Origin: Alloalcanivorax profundimaris
GTDB taxonomy: Bacteria > Pseudomonadota > Gammaproteobacteria > Pseudomonadales > Alcanivoracaceae
Direction of reading: 5' to 3'
Assembly (NCBI RefSeq): GCF_015265435.1
Contig: NZ_JABJWH010000033.1
Coordinates: 6,313-70,312 of the forward strand
DNA length: 64,000 nt
The notes beneath the pieces are model-generated. The model did no database searches. It saw only the letters and a list, made by a program, of their open reading frames with translations, and was not told the DNA's origin. Shown piece after piece: positions 47,792 to 57,887 of this stretch (position 1 is its first letter; each line of letters starts with the position of its first letter). The position numbers were made by a program, and so were the translations under genes.

Positions 47792-48856
47792 CTAGGGGGC
47801 AGGGGGTAGAGTGTGCCGGGAACCGGCGTGCTGCCGGTACTGATCGGGCGAAAGACCGAACCAGCGCTTGAAGGCACGCCTGAAATTGGCTCCGTCATGA
47901 TAGTTCATCAACGCGGCGATGGCTTCGATCGAAAGCTTGCTGTCACACAGGTAGCTGATCGCTTGCCGGGATAGGATTTCGTCACGAATTTTCCTAAAAC
48001 TGCTGTTTTCCTCCTTGAGCTTGCGAGCGAGAGTGCGTTTGCTCATGAAAAGGGAGGCTGCTGCTTCGTCTTCGCTGAGCGAACCGGGGGGTCTCGATAG
48101 CATCATCTTCTTAAGCCGGGTCTGGTAGCTGGGCTTGTGGTTCTGAAGCTCGGCAAGCATTGATTCACATTGCTCAAGAGCCAGGCGGTAATTTTCATGA
48201 TTGGCGGAGGCGTTCGGTTCCCGGCACAGTGCCGTCGGCAGTTTTAGTGTGAACTTATCGGAGCCAAAACGAATGCGACCGGGCAAGTAGTCCGAGTACA
48301 TCGCGTGGTACTCAGGTGTCCGGTGGGTAAAACAAATTTCAGCCTCATGTAGTGGGCGACCGACAACGAACTCGCCGAATTCAAGCAGCACCACGATCAT
48401 GGTATCCGCCAGGCAACGCTCGATATCCGCGTCCAGCGGCACTTGGAAGTCCAGTCGGCATTCCAGGTGTTCTTCAGCTTCCTGCAGGTGTAGCTCGACG
48501 ATGCTTGCCCGAGTAGGTAGGAATGTCTGAATCGCCTGTAGCGCGGTGAGCAGGTCCGGACTGCTCGAGGCGGCAAAACCGATGGCGCCGTGGGTCGCCG
48601 GGGTCAGACGCTTACCCAGCCGTAAGCCGAACTCAAACTGGCCCGACAACGCCAGTGCATTGCGTAAAATCCGCACCTGGTGAGCTGGCGTGAGCAGACT
48701 GTCCTCGCCCAGAAATTGCGCGATACCGAGACCGGTACCTTGCAGCAACGAGGGTAGCTGGCTGACGGTTAAGTCCAGCTCGCGGGCAATAAGTCGTGAA
48801 TAGTTCGACGGAATGCCGCCTTCCGAGGCTTTCGGTTCACCTTTCTGCTGTGTCAT
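47792..48856 (-). CDS. AraC-family regulator of the CYP153 operon
   Basis: A 354-residue regulator with an N-terminal ligand domain of the Arabinose_bd type (PF12625; about 20-210) and a C-terminal AraC double HTH (about 255-345): SEDEAAASLFMSKRTLARKLKEE, then SIEAIAALMNYHDGANFRRAFKRWFGLSPDQYRQ. It is divergent from the ferredoxin gene with a direct-repeat box between them, the usual layout for an activator of alkane hydroxylase operons. The inducer is probably an alkane or its product (inference). The start at 48856 is used because the region further upstream contains the box. Confidence 0.9.
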   Translation of the reverse strand: MTQQKGEPKASEGGIPSNYSRLIARELDLTVSQLPSLLQGTGLGIAQFLGEDSLLTPAHQVRILRNALALSGQFEFGLRLGKRLTPATHGAIGFAASSSPDLLTALQAIQTFLPTRASIVELHLQEAEEHLECRLDFQVPLDADIERCLADTMIVVLLEFGEFVVGRPLHEAEICFTHRTPEYHAMYSDYLPGRIRFGSDKFTLKLPTALCREPNASANHENYRLALEQCESMLAELQNHKPSYQTRLKKMMLSRPPGSLSEDEAAASLFMSKRTLARKLKEENSSFRKIRDEILSRQAISYLCDSKLSIEAIAALMNYHDGANFRRAFKRWFGLSPDQYRQHAGSRHTLPPAP

Positions 48857-48889
48857 TGATACGGTCCGTTGATAGGCATGCCTGTCTTT

Positions 48890-48945
48890 AAATGACCCCA
48901 GTGTGTCAATAAATGACCTCCCCGGCAAGCGAATCAACAACCACG
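48890..48945 (+). promoter_or_regulatory. AraC-type direct-repeat box, CYP153 promoter
   Basis: AAATGACCCC (48890-48899) and AAATGACCTC (48911-48920) are direct repeats 21 bases apart with TGTCAA between, followed by ACAACCA at 48937. It lies between the divergent AraC and ferredoxin genes. A near-identical element precedes the ligase at 33440. The orientation of the repeats points toward the ferredoxin gene. Confidence 0.75.
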
Positions 48946-48979
48946 ATGCAGTCATTAAGTTACTTGCTGGAGAAAGGTC

Positions 48980-49300
48980 TTGGGTAAGATTACGTTCATT
49001 GAGCATGACAGTACCGAGCACATTGCCGAGTTTGAATCTGGTTCCTCGCTGATGCAGGTTGCTGTTAATAACGCTGTGCCCGGCATCGACGGAGACTGCG
49101 GTGGGGAATGCGCCTGCGGCACCTGCCACGTGATAGTGACCGATGAATGGTTCGGAAAGACCGGGGAAATAAATGATGCTGAAGAGCAGATGTTGTCCAT
49201 GACTCCGGAGCGGGCAGAAACTTCTCGGCTGGGCTGTCAGATTCGAACCACTGAGGCGATGGACGGTATGACCGTTCTGTTGCCTGAATTTCAGATGTAG
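48980..49300 (+). CDS. 2Fe-2S ferredoxin for CYP153
   Basis: A 106-residue adrenodoxin-type ferredoxin with the cluster ligands C-x5-C-x2-C in DCGGECACGTCH (near 40-50) and the fourth Cys in RLGCQI (near 86). It carries electrons from the reductase to the P450 encoded next. The start is a TTG with GGAGAAAGG before it. An ATG start would cut into the first beta-strand. Twelve bases separate it from the P450 gene. Confidence 0.93.
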   Translation: MGKITFIEHDSTEHIAEFESGSSLMQVAVNNAVPGIDGDCGGECACGTCHVIVTDEWFGKTGEINDAEEQMLSMTPERAETSRLGCQIRTTEAMDGMTVLLPEFQM

Positions 49301-49312
49301 CGGGAGGTCACC

Positions 49313-50725
49313 ATGTCAACCAAGTCAGGCACGAACGATGCCATGCAAACAAAGATGATTAATGCCACATCGAGATTGGTGCCTATGCACTTACAGATCA
49401 AGGCACTCAAATCTCTGATGAAAGCGAAGAAAAAGGCACTGGGGTCAACACGCCCACAGGTCAAGTTTCTCGAACAGCCCGTGCCTGACGTCAATACCCT
49501 GGCACTTGAGGATATTGACACCAGCAACCCTTTTCTGTATCGGCAAGATCAGTGGGGTGCCTATTTCAAGCGGTTACGTGATGAGGCACCGGTGCACTTC
49601 CAGAAAAGCAGCCAGTTCGGGCCATTCTGGTCGGTGACACGCTATGAAGACATTTTGTTCGTCGATAAGAATCACGAGCTCTTTTCCTCCGAGCCACAAA
49701 TCATTCTGGGTGATCCTCCGGAAGGGTTGTCGGTGGAAATGTTCATCGCCATGGATCCGCCAAAACATGATGTGCAACGCCGGGCGGTCCAAGGTGTGGT
49801 GGCACCCCAGAATCTCAAGGAAATGGAGGGGCTGATCCGGCAGCGCGCCGCCGAGGTGCTCGACAGTCTGCCCCTGGACAAGGCTTTCAACTGGGTGCCG
49901 GCAGTGTCCAAGGAGTTGACCGGGCGTATGTTGGCAACGTTGCTGGATTTCCCTTACGAGCAGCGTCACAAGCTGGTTGATTGGTCGGACCGACTGTCCG
50001 GAGCATCTTCGGCGACTGGTGGCGAGTTTACCGACGAAGACATCATGTTTGACGATGCCGCGGACATGGCCTGGTCATTCTCGAGGCTTTGGCGAGACAA
50101 GGAGGCACGACGCAAGGCTGGCGAGCCTCCGGGTTTCGACTTGATCAGCATGCTACAGAGTAACGAGGATACCCGGGATTTGATTAACCGTCCGATGGAG
50201 TTTATCGGCAACCTGGCGCTGCTGATTGTTGGCGGCAATGACACCACCCGCAACTCCATGAGCGGCGGTGTGCTGGCCCTGAATCAGTTCCCCGAGGAAT
50301 TCATCAAGCTGAAGAAAAACCCGGAATTGATTCCAAACATGGTTTCGGAAATTATCCGCTGGCAAACTCCACTCGCCCACATGCGCCGGGTTGCCACGCA
50401 GGACGTGGAGCTGCGTGGTCAGACCATTAAGAAAGGGGACCGCGTGTTGATGTGGTATGCCTCCGGTAATAGAGACGAACGAAAGTTCGAAAATCCCGAC
50501 CGGCTTATTATTGATCGAAAGGACGCGCGGAATCATATTTCCTTTGGCTACGGCATTCACCGTTGCATGGGCAACCGTCTGGCTGAGTTGCAATTGCGGA
50601 TTTTGTGGGAAGAGTTACTTAAGCGCTTTGATAACATAGAGGTCGTGGGTGAGCCCGAGCGTGTGCAGTCCAACTTTGTGCGGGGCTATTCCAAGCTAAT
50701 GGTCAAGTTGACCGCAAAAAATTGA
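49313..50725 (+). CDS. CYP153 family alkane hydroxylase (cytochrome P450)
   Basis: A 470-residue soluble P450. The I-helix reads LIVGGNDTTRNS (near 300), the K-helix ExxR is SEIIRWQTPLAHMRR (near 343), and the haem loop is SFGYGIHRCMGNRLAE with the Cys ligand near 413. The PLAHMRR segment, the long N-terminal extension and the operon partners are typical of CYP153A, the terminal hydroxylases of medium-chain alkanes. The order ferredoxin, P450, AlkJ, reductase is the same as in Alcanivorax CYP153 clusters. The gene ends four bases into the TTG that could start the next frame, showing tight coupling. Confidence 0.95.
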   Translation: MSTKSGTNDAMQTKMINATSRLVPMHLQIKALKSLMKAKKKALGSTRPQVKFLEQPVPDVNTLALEDIDTSNPFLYRQDQWGAYFKRLRDEAPVHFQKSSQFGPFWSVTRYEDILFVDKNHELFSSEPQIILGDPPEGLSVEMFIAMDPPKHDVQRRAVQGVVAPQNLKEMEGLIRQRAAEVLDSLPLDKAFNWVPAVSKELTGRMLATLLDFPYEQRHKLVDWSDRLSGASSATGGEFTDEDIMFDDAADMAWSFSRLWRDKEARRKAGEPPGFDLISMLQSNEDTRDLINRPMEFIGNLALLIVGGNDTTRNSMSGGVLALNQFPEEFIKLKKNPELIPNMVSEIIRWQTPLAHMRRVATQDVELRGQTIKKGDRVLMWYASGNRDERKFENPDRLIIDRKDARNHISFGYGIHRCMGNRLAELQLRILWEELLKRFDNIEVVGEPERVQSNFVRGYSKLMVKLTAKN

Positions 50726-50742
50726 ATTCACGTCCGGAGCCG

Positions 50743-52392
50743 ATGTCATCCGAACAGTTCGATTATGTCGTGGTTGGGGCGGGCTCGGCCGGATGCGTCG
50801 TCGCCAACCGTCTATCCGAATGCGGCCGCCATTCGGTGCTGTTGCTCGAGGCCGGTCCGGAGAGTCGCCGCAATCCGTTCGTGAATATGCCGCTGGGCTT
50901 TCTGCAGCTGATCTTCAGTCGTCGCGTTAACTGGCAGTTCAATACCGAGCCGCAGCGGCACATGTATGGCCGTGCCTTATATCAGCCACGAGGCAAGATG
51001 GTCGGCGGGTCCAGCGGCATGAACGCGCAGGTCTACATTCGCGGACATGCCCGGGACTACGATGAGTGGGCACGGCTCGGTTGCGAGGGGTGGTCGTATG
51101 CCGATGTGTTGCCTTACTTCCGAAGATCCGAACATTTCGAGCCGGAGTTGGCGGCTCTTGAAACGGCGTTTCATGGTCGGGGTGGCCCGCTTAATGTTGC
51201 CGAGCGCCGCTATACCAATCCGCTAAGCACGGCGTTCGTCAAGGCGGCGATGCAGGCGGGCCACCGGCGCAACCCGGATTTCAACGGACGTGAACAGGAA
51301 GGCGTGGGCTACTACTATGTTTATCAGAAGGACGGCGCGCGCTGTAGCAATGCGCGTGCCTATCTCGAACCCGCGGCGTTTCGGTCCAACCTGACTGTCC
51401 GCAGCGGAGCGCACGTCACGCGTGTGTTGCTCCAGGGCGGCCATGCCACCGGTGTCGAATATCGGAGCGGGAAGGGGCTGGCTCAGGTCCGTGCCCGGCG
51501 CGAAGTAGTTCTCTGCGGCGGCGCGTTTAATTCTCCGCAGCTGCTGATGCTTTCTGGAATCGGGCCGCGCGGTGAACTGTCCCGGCACGGGATTGAATTG
51601 CGTCATGAGCTGGAGGGCGTGGGACGGAATCTGCAGGATCACATCGACGTGTTCGTGCGTGTTAGAGCGCGCGACCGCCAGAGCATTTCCATGCATCCGA
51701 GCTACTGGTTCAAGGGCCTTCGGGCCCTGCTGCAGTATCTGAGCGGTCGTCGCGGTTTACTGTCGAGTAACGGCGCCGAGGCCGGTGGGTTTATTCGTTC
51801 CCGTGCGGAAGAGCCGATCCCCGACTTGCAACTGCATTTCGGGCCGATGCTGTACGCTGATCACGGGCGGGACATGAAGACCGCGATGAGCGGTTATGGC
51901 TACATCGTGATGATTTATGGGCTCCGGCCTTTGTCGCGCGGCCACGTCGGTTTGCACAGTGCCGATCCCTTCGCGGCACCGCTGATAGACCCCAATTATA
52001 TGGCTGAGCCCGCCGACGTCGAGAGACTCGTTCGGGGGGTGCGTTTAGTACGCAGGATTCTGGAGCAGCCGGCTTTCGCGTCTCACCACGAGGTCGAGAT
52101 ATCGCCGGGACCGACGCTGCGCGGTGACGAAGAACTCGCCAGATGGGTAAGGCGTAGCGGCGAGTCGGCCTACCACCCTGTAGGTACCTGTAAGATGGGA
52201 TCGGATCCAATGGCGGTGGTCGATCCCCGACTGCGCGTGCGTGGCCTCCGGTCCCTGCGGGTGGTTGATGCTTCCGTTATGCCGACCCTGGTGGGCGGAA
52301 ATACCAATCAGCCGGCGACCATGATTGGCGAGAAGGGGGCCGAGATGATTCTCGAGGATTTCAAGGTGTCCCGCGGCCGATCGCGGTATTGA
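50743..52392 (+). CDS. alkJ: AlkJ-type GMC alcohol dehydrogenase
   Basis: A 549-residue GMC oxidoreductase. FAD site [18 protein letters not shown] (near 8), GGSSGMNAQVYIRG (near 85), active-site AYHPVGTCKMG (near 475) and NTNQPATMIGEKGAE (near 520) are intact. AlkJ oxidises the alkanols made by the hydroxylase to aldehydes at the inner membrane. The start at 50743 has CGGAG close by; a TTG at 50722 overlapping the P450 stop is an alternative. It is clearly related to the GMC enzyme at 17622. Confidence 0.92.
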   Translation: MSSEQFDYVVVGAGSAGCVVANRLSECGRHSVLLLEAGPESRRNPFVNMPLGFLQLIFSRRVNWQFNTEPQRHMYGRALYQPRGKMVGGSSGMNAQVYIRGHARDYDEWARLGCEGWSYADVLPYFRRSEHFEPELAALETAFHGRGGPLNVAERRYTNPLSTAFVKAAMQAGHRRNPDFNGREQEGVGYYYVYQKDGARCSNARAYLEPAAFRSNLTVRSGAHVTRVLLQGGHATGVEYRSGKGLAQVRARREVVLCGGAFNSPQLLMLSGIGPRGELSRHGIELRHELEGVGRNLQDHIDVFVRVRARDRQSISMHPSYWFKGLRALLQYLSGRRGLLSSNGAEAGGFIRSRAEEPIPDLQLHFGPMLYADHGRDMKTAMSGYGYIVMIYGLRPLSRGHVGLHSADPFAAPLIDPNYMAEPADVERLVRGVRLVRRILEQPAFASHHEVEISPGPTLRGDEELARWVRRSGESAYHPVGTCKMGSDPMAVVDPRLRVRGLRSLRVVDASVMPTLVGGNTNQPATMIGEKGAEMILEDFKVSRGRSRY

Positions 52393-52467
52393 GTGCGGCG
52401 TGCTCGTCCCCATGGCTTTTGTAATCGTGAAAACGGACCCCAAGGCACAGTAGAAAAGAGACAGGCT

Positions 52468-53700
52468 ATGACGAACAATCAGAAACAAACGACGGTCATC
52501 GTTGGCGGCGGGCACGCGGCGGGAGCGCTTTTAACAACCCTGTTGCAAAAGAAATATCAGCATAAAGTGATTCTGGTGGGCGAAGAGCCCCACCCACCCT
52601 ATCAGCGCCCGCCTCTGTCCAAGAATTACCTGACAGGCGAAGTTGATCAGGGTTCACTGTATTTGAAGCCAAGCTCAATATATGAAAACGCGGGTCATCA
52701 GTTGCGGCTCGGTGTGCGAGTCGTGCAAATCGATCGAAACAACAAAATCATCCGGTTGTCGGACCAGAGCACCTTGAAATACGATCAACTTGTCCTGGCC
52801 ACGGGATCGCGTGTTCGGCGTTTGAATGCGCCGGGAGCGGACTTGAAAGGCATTCACTATTTGCATGATATAGCCGATGCGGATAACTTGCGCCAACAAT
52901 TAGTTGCAGGGAAACGTTTGGTCATCGTGGGTGGCGGCTATATCGGTCTCGAGGTCGCCGCCAGCGCAAACAAGAGCGGCGTCGATGTCACCGTACTGGA
53001 AGCCGCTGATCGGCTTATGCAACGGGTTACTGGGCCGGAGATGTCCGCATTCTTTTACGCCAAGCATACTAACGCCGGCGTGGACGTACGTTTGAACACC
53101 GCGGTTACCGGCTTCGAAGCGGGAGAGCAAGGTTGTGTGACGGGCGTAAGATTGGCGAACGGCGGTATCGTGCCGGCCGATATCGTGCTTGTTTCCATCG
53201 GTGTTCTTCCGGAAACCGCTCTGGCCGAGGCCGCGGGCTTGCCCTGTGATGACGGTATTGTCGTTGACGAGTTTACTCGTACCGCGGATCCCGCTGTCCT
53301 GGCGATCGGCGACTGTACCCGCCACCGGAATCTGTTATTTGAAAAGATGCAACGACTTGAGTCCGTGGCGAATGCCGTCGATCAGGCTCGTACTGCGGCC
53401 GCGACGCTTATGGGTGAGCGCGTGCCCTACACAAGCGTGCCGTGGTTCTGGTCGAACCAGTTTAACGTACGCTTACAAATGGTGGGGTTATCTCAAAACC
53501 ACGATCAGCGGGTGGTTCGCGGCGATCCCTCGGATGAAGCGTTTGTGGTATTCTATTTACGCGGAAGCCGGCTGGTGGCCGTTGACGCGGTAAATCTGCC
53601 CATGGCCTTCATGGTCGGGAAGAAGCTTGTATATCAAGGCAAGGACGTCGATGTTGAAGCATTGAAAGATCCGAGCACCGAATTGAAATCGTTGGTATAA
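52468..53700 (+). CDS. Ferredoxin reductase (NADH-dependent, FAD)
   Basis: A 410-residue rubredoxin/ferredoxin reductase type flavoprotein: FAD site VIVGGGHAAGALL (near 10), YQRPPLSKNYLTGE (near 45), NADH site LVIVGGGYIGLEVAASA (near 152) and the second FAD motif VLAIGDCTRH (near 275). It feeds electrons from NADH to the ferredoxin and so to CYP153. Translation starts at 52468 after a weak AAAAGAGAC; the frame to 52393 is intergenic. It is the last gene of the operon. Confidence 0.93.
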   Translation: MTNNQKQTTVIVGGGHAAGALLTTLLQKKYQHKVILVGEEPHPPYQRPPLSKNYLTGEVDQGSLYLKPSSIYENAGHQLRLGVRVVQIDRNNKIIRLSDQSTLKYDQLVLATGSRVRRLNAPGADLKGIHYLHDIADADNLRQQLVAGKRLVIVGGGYIGLEVAASANKSGVDVTVLEAADRLMQRVTGPEMSAFFYAKHTNAGVDVRLNTAVTGFEAGEQGCVTGVRLANGGIVPADIVLVSIGVLPETALAEAAGLPCDDGIVVDEFTRTADPAVLAIGDCTRHRNLLFEKMQRLESVANAVDQARTAAATLMGERVPYTSVPWFWSNQFNVRLQMVGLSQNHDQRVVRGDPSDEAFVVFYLRGSRLVAVDAVNLPMAFMVGKKLVYQGKDVDVEALKDPSTELKSLV

Positions 53701-53939
53701 GGCATGATACCGAAGCAGCATCGGCATTCGGTGTGACGCAGACCGTACACGGCCCGGACCTCCTCCCTGGCCAGCTGACCAAGGCCGGTGGTGCTTAGCC
53801 GATGACTTGTGAGAAAATCAGCGGGCCGCGCGGATCTTCGGCGTGACGAGCCATTACGGGGAAGTCGTCGGTCTGACGCAGGCAATGGACTCTCGCAATT
53901 CGGATTCGTGCCGTACCCCGAGGCCGGAGGAGAAAAACC

Positions 53940-54569
53940 ATGAGAAAAAAGCGCCCGGCCGGTCCGGCCCGGTCTGATCGTCAGTTTGTATTGACATCCG
54001 CCGCTCGACTGTTTCGTGAGCAGGGCTATGACCGGACCACGGTGAAGGAAATCGCAAAAGCGTGTAATTTGCTGCCCGGCAGCCTTCATTACCGGTATCA
54101 GGCCAAGGAGGATATTCTTGTTGATCTGATGCGCCTTGGTTTGGAGCAAACCTCGACTGCTGTCTCCGAAGCCGTGGCCGGTGCGGCGGAACCCGTGGAG
54201 CAGTTGCGTAGAGGCATCAATGCGCACCTTCAGATGCTGGTCAGCGGCTCGGACATGGTCTATGTACTGTTGTTTGAGTGGCGTTCTCTGCGCGGCGAGG
54301 CACGCAAGGAGATGATCAAGTTGCGCGACCGTTATGAGTCCCTCTGGGCGACTATGCTCAAGTCACTGGCGGAGAAAGGGGTAATTCGAAAGGAAGTGGA
54401 TCTGGATTTGCTGCGGCTTATAGGCCTCGGCGCGCTCAACTGGGTAGCCACCTGGTTTAGCGACGATGGTCGCTACACGCTAGAGGAGATAGGTGATTTT
54501 GTCTGGCGCATGATCCGCGACGCGGTGCTAAAGGAGCGCCTGCACGATGTGCGGACTGAATACGGTTGA
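53940..54569 (+). CDS. TetR family regulator at the right edge of the accessory region
   Basis: A 209-residue TetR regulator: HTH YDRTTVKEIAKACNLLPGSLHYRY (recognition helix LLPGSLHYRY, near 45-54), then QAKEDILVDLM. The C-terminal domain with LFEWRSLRGEARKEMIKLRDRYE resembles the KstR2 and FadR-like TetR regulators that sense acyl-CoA (similarity by eye). GGAGG sits before the ATG. It is the only TetR gene inside the accessory region, which makes it the first candidate to bind the TTTGG/CCAAA palindromes. The 240 bases before it contain no gene. Confidence 0.85.
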   Translation: MRKKRPAGPARSDRQFVLTSAARLFREQGYDRTTVKEIAKACNLLPGSLHYRYQAKEDILVDLMRLGLEQTSTAVSEAVAGAAEPVEQLRRGINAHLQMLVSGSDMVYVLLFEWRSLRGEARKEMIKLRDRYESLWATMLKSLAEKGVIRKEVDLDLLRLIGLGALNWVATWFSDDGRYTLEEIGDFVWRMIRDAVLKERLHDVRTEYG

Positions 54570-54854
54570 TCGGCGCCCCTATGGCTCTAACGTCAGGCCC
54601 CCGGGAGCATCGGCGCCTCGGTGAACCCAGCTCCGGCAAGGCGCGGTCTTTGGATTGATGACGAAAGAAAGTTCGCCAGAAGTGGGGCTGGGCAAGAGGC
54701 GCCCGGTGGCGGATCATTGGCGGTTTTGAATCGGTTTCTGCTACACTCGCGCATCGGGCCGAGTACCCAGCATGAAACGAAGCTCCCGCTAAACGCGGGC
54801 TTTTTATTCCGTATCCGTTCGTCGCCAGACGCTGGTCCGCCCGTCGGAGCCCCC
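54570..54854. other. Intergenic stretch at the right edge of the accessory region
   Basis: The composition returns to core-like here and the junction of the accessory region lies in or near it. Seen inside: a possible weak promoter (TTGGCG at 54717 and TACACT at 54742, spacer 19) and a terminator-like hairpin at 54785. No copy of the tRNA-Leu 3' end, no IS ends and no gene are visible. Confidence 0.5.
54785..54805 (+). terminator. Small hairpin followed by T-run
   Basis: CCCGC (54785-54789) pairs with GCGGG (54795-54799) across the loop TAAAC, followed by C and five T. The stem is short, but position and T-run fit a Rho-independent terminator or an attenuator 50 bases before the RDD gene. 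Confidence 0.5.
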
Positions 54855-55328
54855 ATGATTGAAGACGCCAAACCCGCCGGTTTGCTCAAACGCTTTATGG
54901 CCCTGGTTTACGACGGCTTCCTGGTGATCGCCCTGTGGTTCGTCAGCGCCGGTCTGTTCGTGCTTCTCTATAACCATACCGGCCTGCCGGTGCAGGACAT
55001 CAATGGTGTCACCCGCGCCGACCCGATGGTGCTGCGCGGCGTGCTGTTCCCGCTGCTGGTCCTGGAAACCTGGGCCTTCTACGCCTGGTTCTGGCTGCAC
55101 GGCGGCCAGACCCTGGGCATGCGCGCCTGGCGCCTGCAGGTGCGCGACTACCGGGGCGGCCCCATGCGTTTCTGGCAGACGGTGGCCCGTTTCGCCGCCG
55201 CCGGGTTGTCCTGGCTGGCCCTCGGCGCCGGCTATCTGGTGGTGCTGGTGCACCCGCACCAGACCCTCCATGACCGCCTGTCGCTCACCGCCACCGTGGT
55301 GTTGCCCAAGGGCGCCAAGGCGGTCTGA
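54855..55328 (+). CDS. RDD family membrane protein
   Basis: A 157-residue integral membrane protein with the RDD family layout: LKRFMALVYDGFLVIALWFV (first helix with the Arg-Asp pair R13/D19), a second membrane segment (about 65-85), GGQTLGMRAWRLQV, and a last hydrophobic helix (about 115-135) ending in the HDRLSLT segment. The function of the family is not settled; some members affect sodium or drug tolerance. It is chosen to start at 54855; the frame to 54621 runs through the terminator-like hairpin. It precedes queA by 21 bases. Confidence 0.83.
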   Translation: MIEDAKPAGLLKRFMALVYDGFLVIALWFVSAGLFVLLYNHTGLPVQDINGVTRADPMVLRGVLFPLLVLETWAFYAWFWLHGGQTLGMRAWRLQVRDYRGGPMRFWQTVARFAAAGLSWLALGAGYLVVLVHPHQTLHDRLSLTATVVLPKGAKAV

Positions 55329-55349
55329 CCGGGGTGGAGGAATAACCGC

Positions 55350-57520
<2,171 letters not shown>

Positions 57521-57543
57521 CGACGATAACGTGGAGTAACGTA

Positions 57544-57876
57544 ATGAACTGGTTGATTTCTCCCGCGCACGCCCAGACCGGCGGCGGCGCCGCGCCCGGT
57601 GGTGGCGGCATCGAACTGATCATGCTGGTGGTGATGGTGGTGGTGTTCTACTTCTTCCTGATCCGGCCGCAGCAGAAGCGCGCCAAGGAACACAAGAACC
57701 TGGTGCAGAGCCTGAACAAGGGCGACGAAGTGATCACCAGCGGCGGCATCGTGGGCCGCGTCACCAAGGTCACCGACGACTTCGTGGTTCTGGAGATCAG
57801 CAACAACCTGGAAATCAAACTGCAAAAACAGAGTGTCCAGGCCACGCTGCCCAAGGGCACCATCAAATCAATCTGA
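57544..57876 (+). CDS. yajC: Preprotein translocase subunit YajC
   Basis: A 110-residue inner-membrane protein with one N-terminal membrane helix (about 22-40, including VVFYFFLIRPQQKR, the family hallmark) and a small cytoplasmic domain with GDEVITSGGIVGRV (near 60). YajC associates with SecDF during export. GGAG lies nine bases before the start. SecD follows after 11 bases. Confidence 0.96.
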   Translation: MNWLISPAHAQTGGGAAPGGGGIELIMLVVMVVVFYFFLIRPQQKRAKEHKNLVQSLNKGDEVITSGGIVGRVTKVTDDFVVLEISNNLEIKLQKQSVQATLPKGTIKSI

Positions 57877-57887
57877 AGTAACGCCTT

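Noticed and set aside
54785-54805. Riboswitch before the RDD/queA unit
   Set aside because: A preQ1 riboswitch was considered because queA and tgt follow. The hairpin is a simple five-base-pair stem with no preQ1-I-like loop and A-rich tail, so it is listed only as a terminator-like element.
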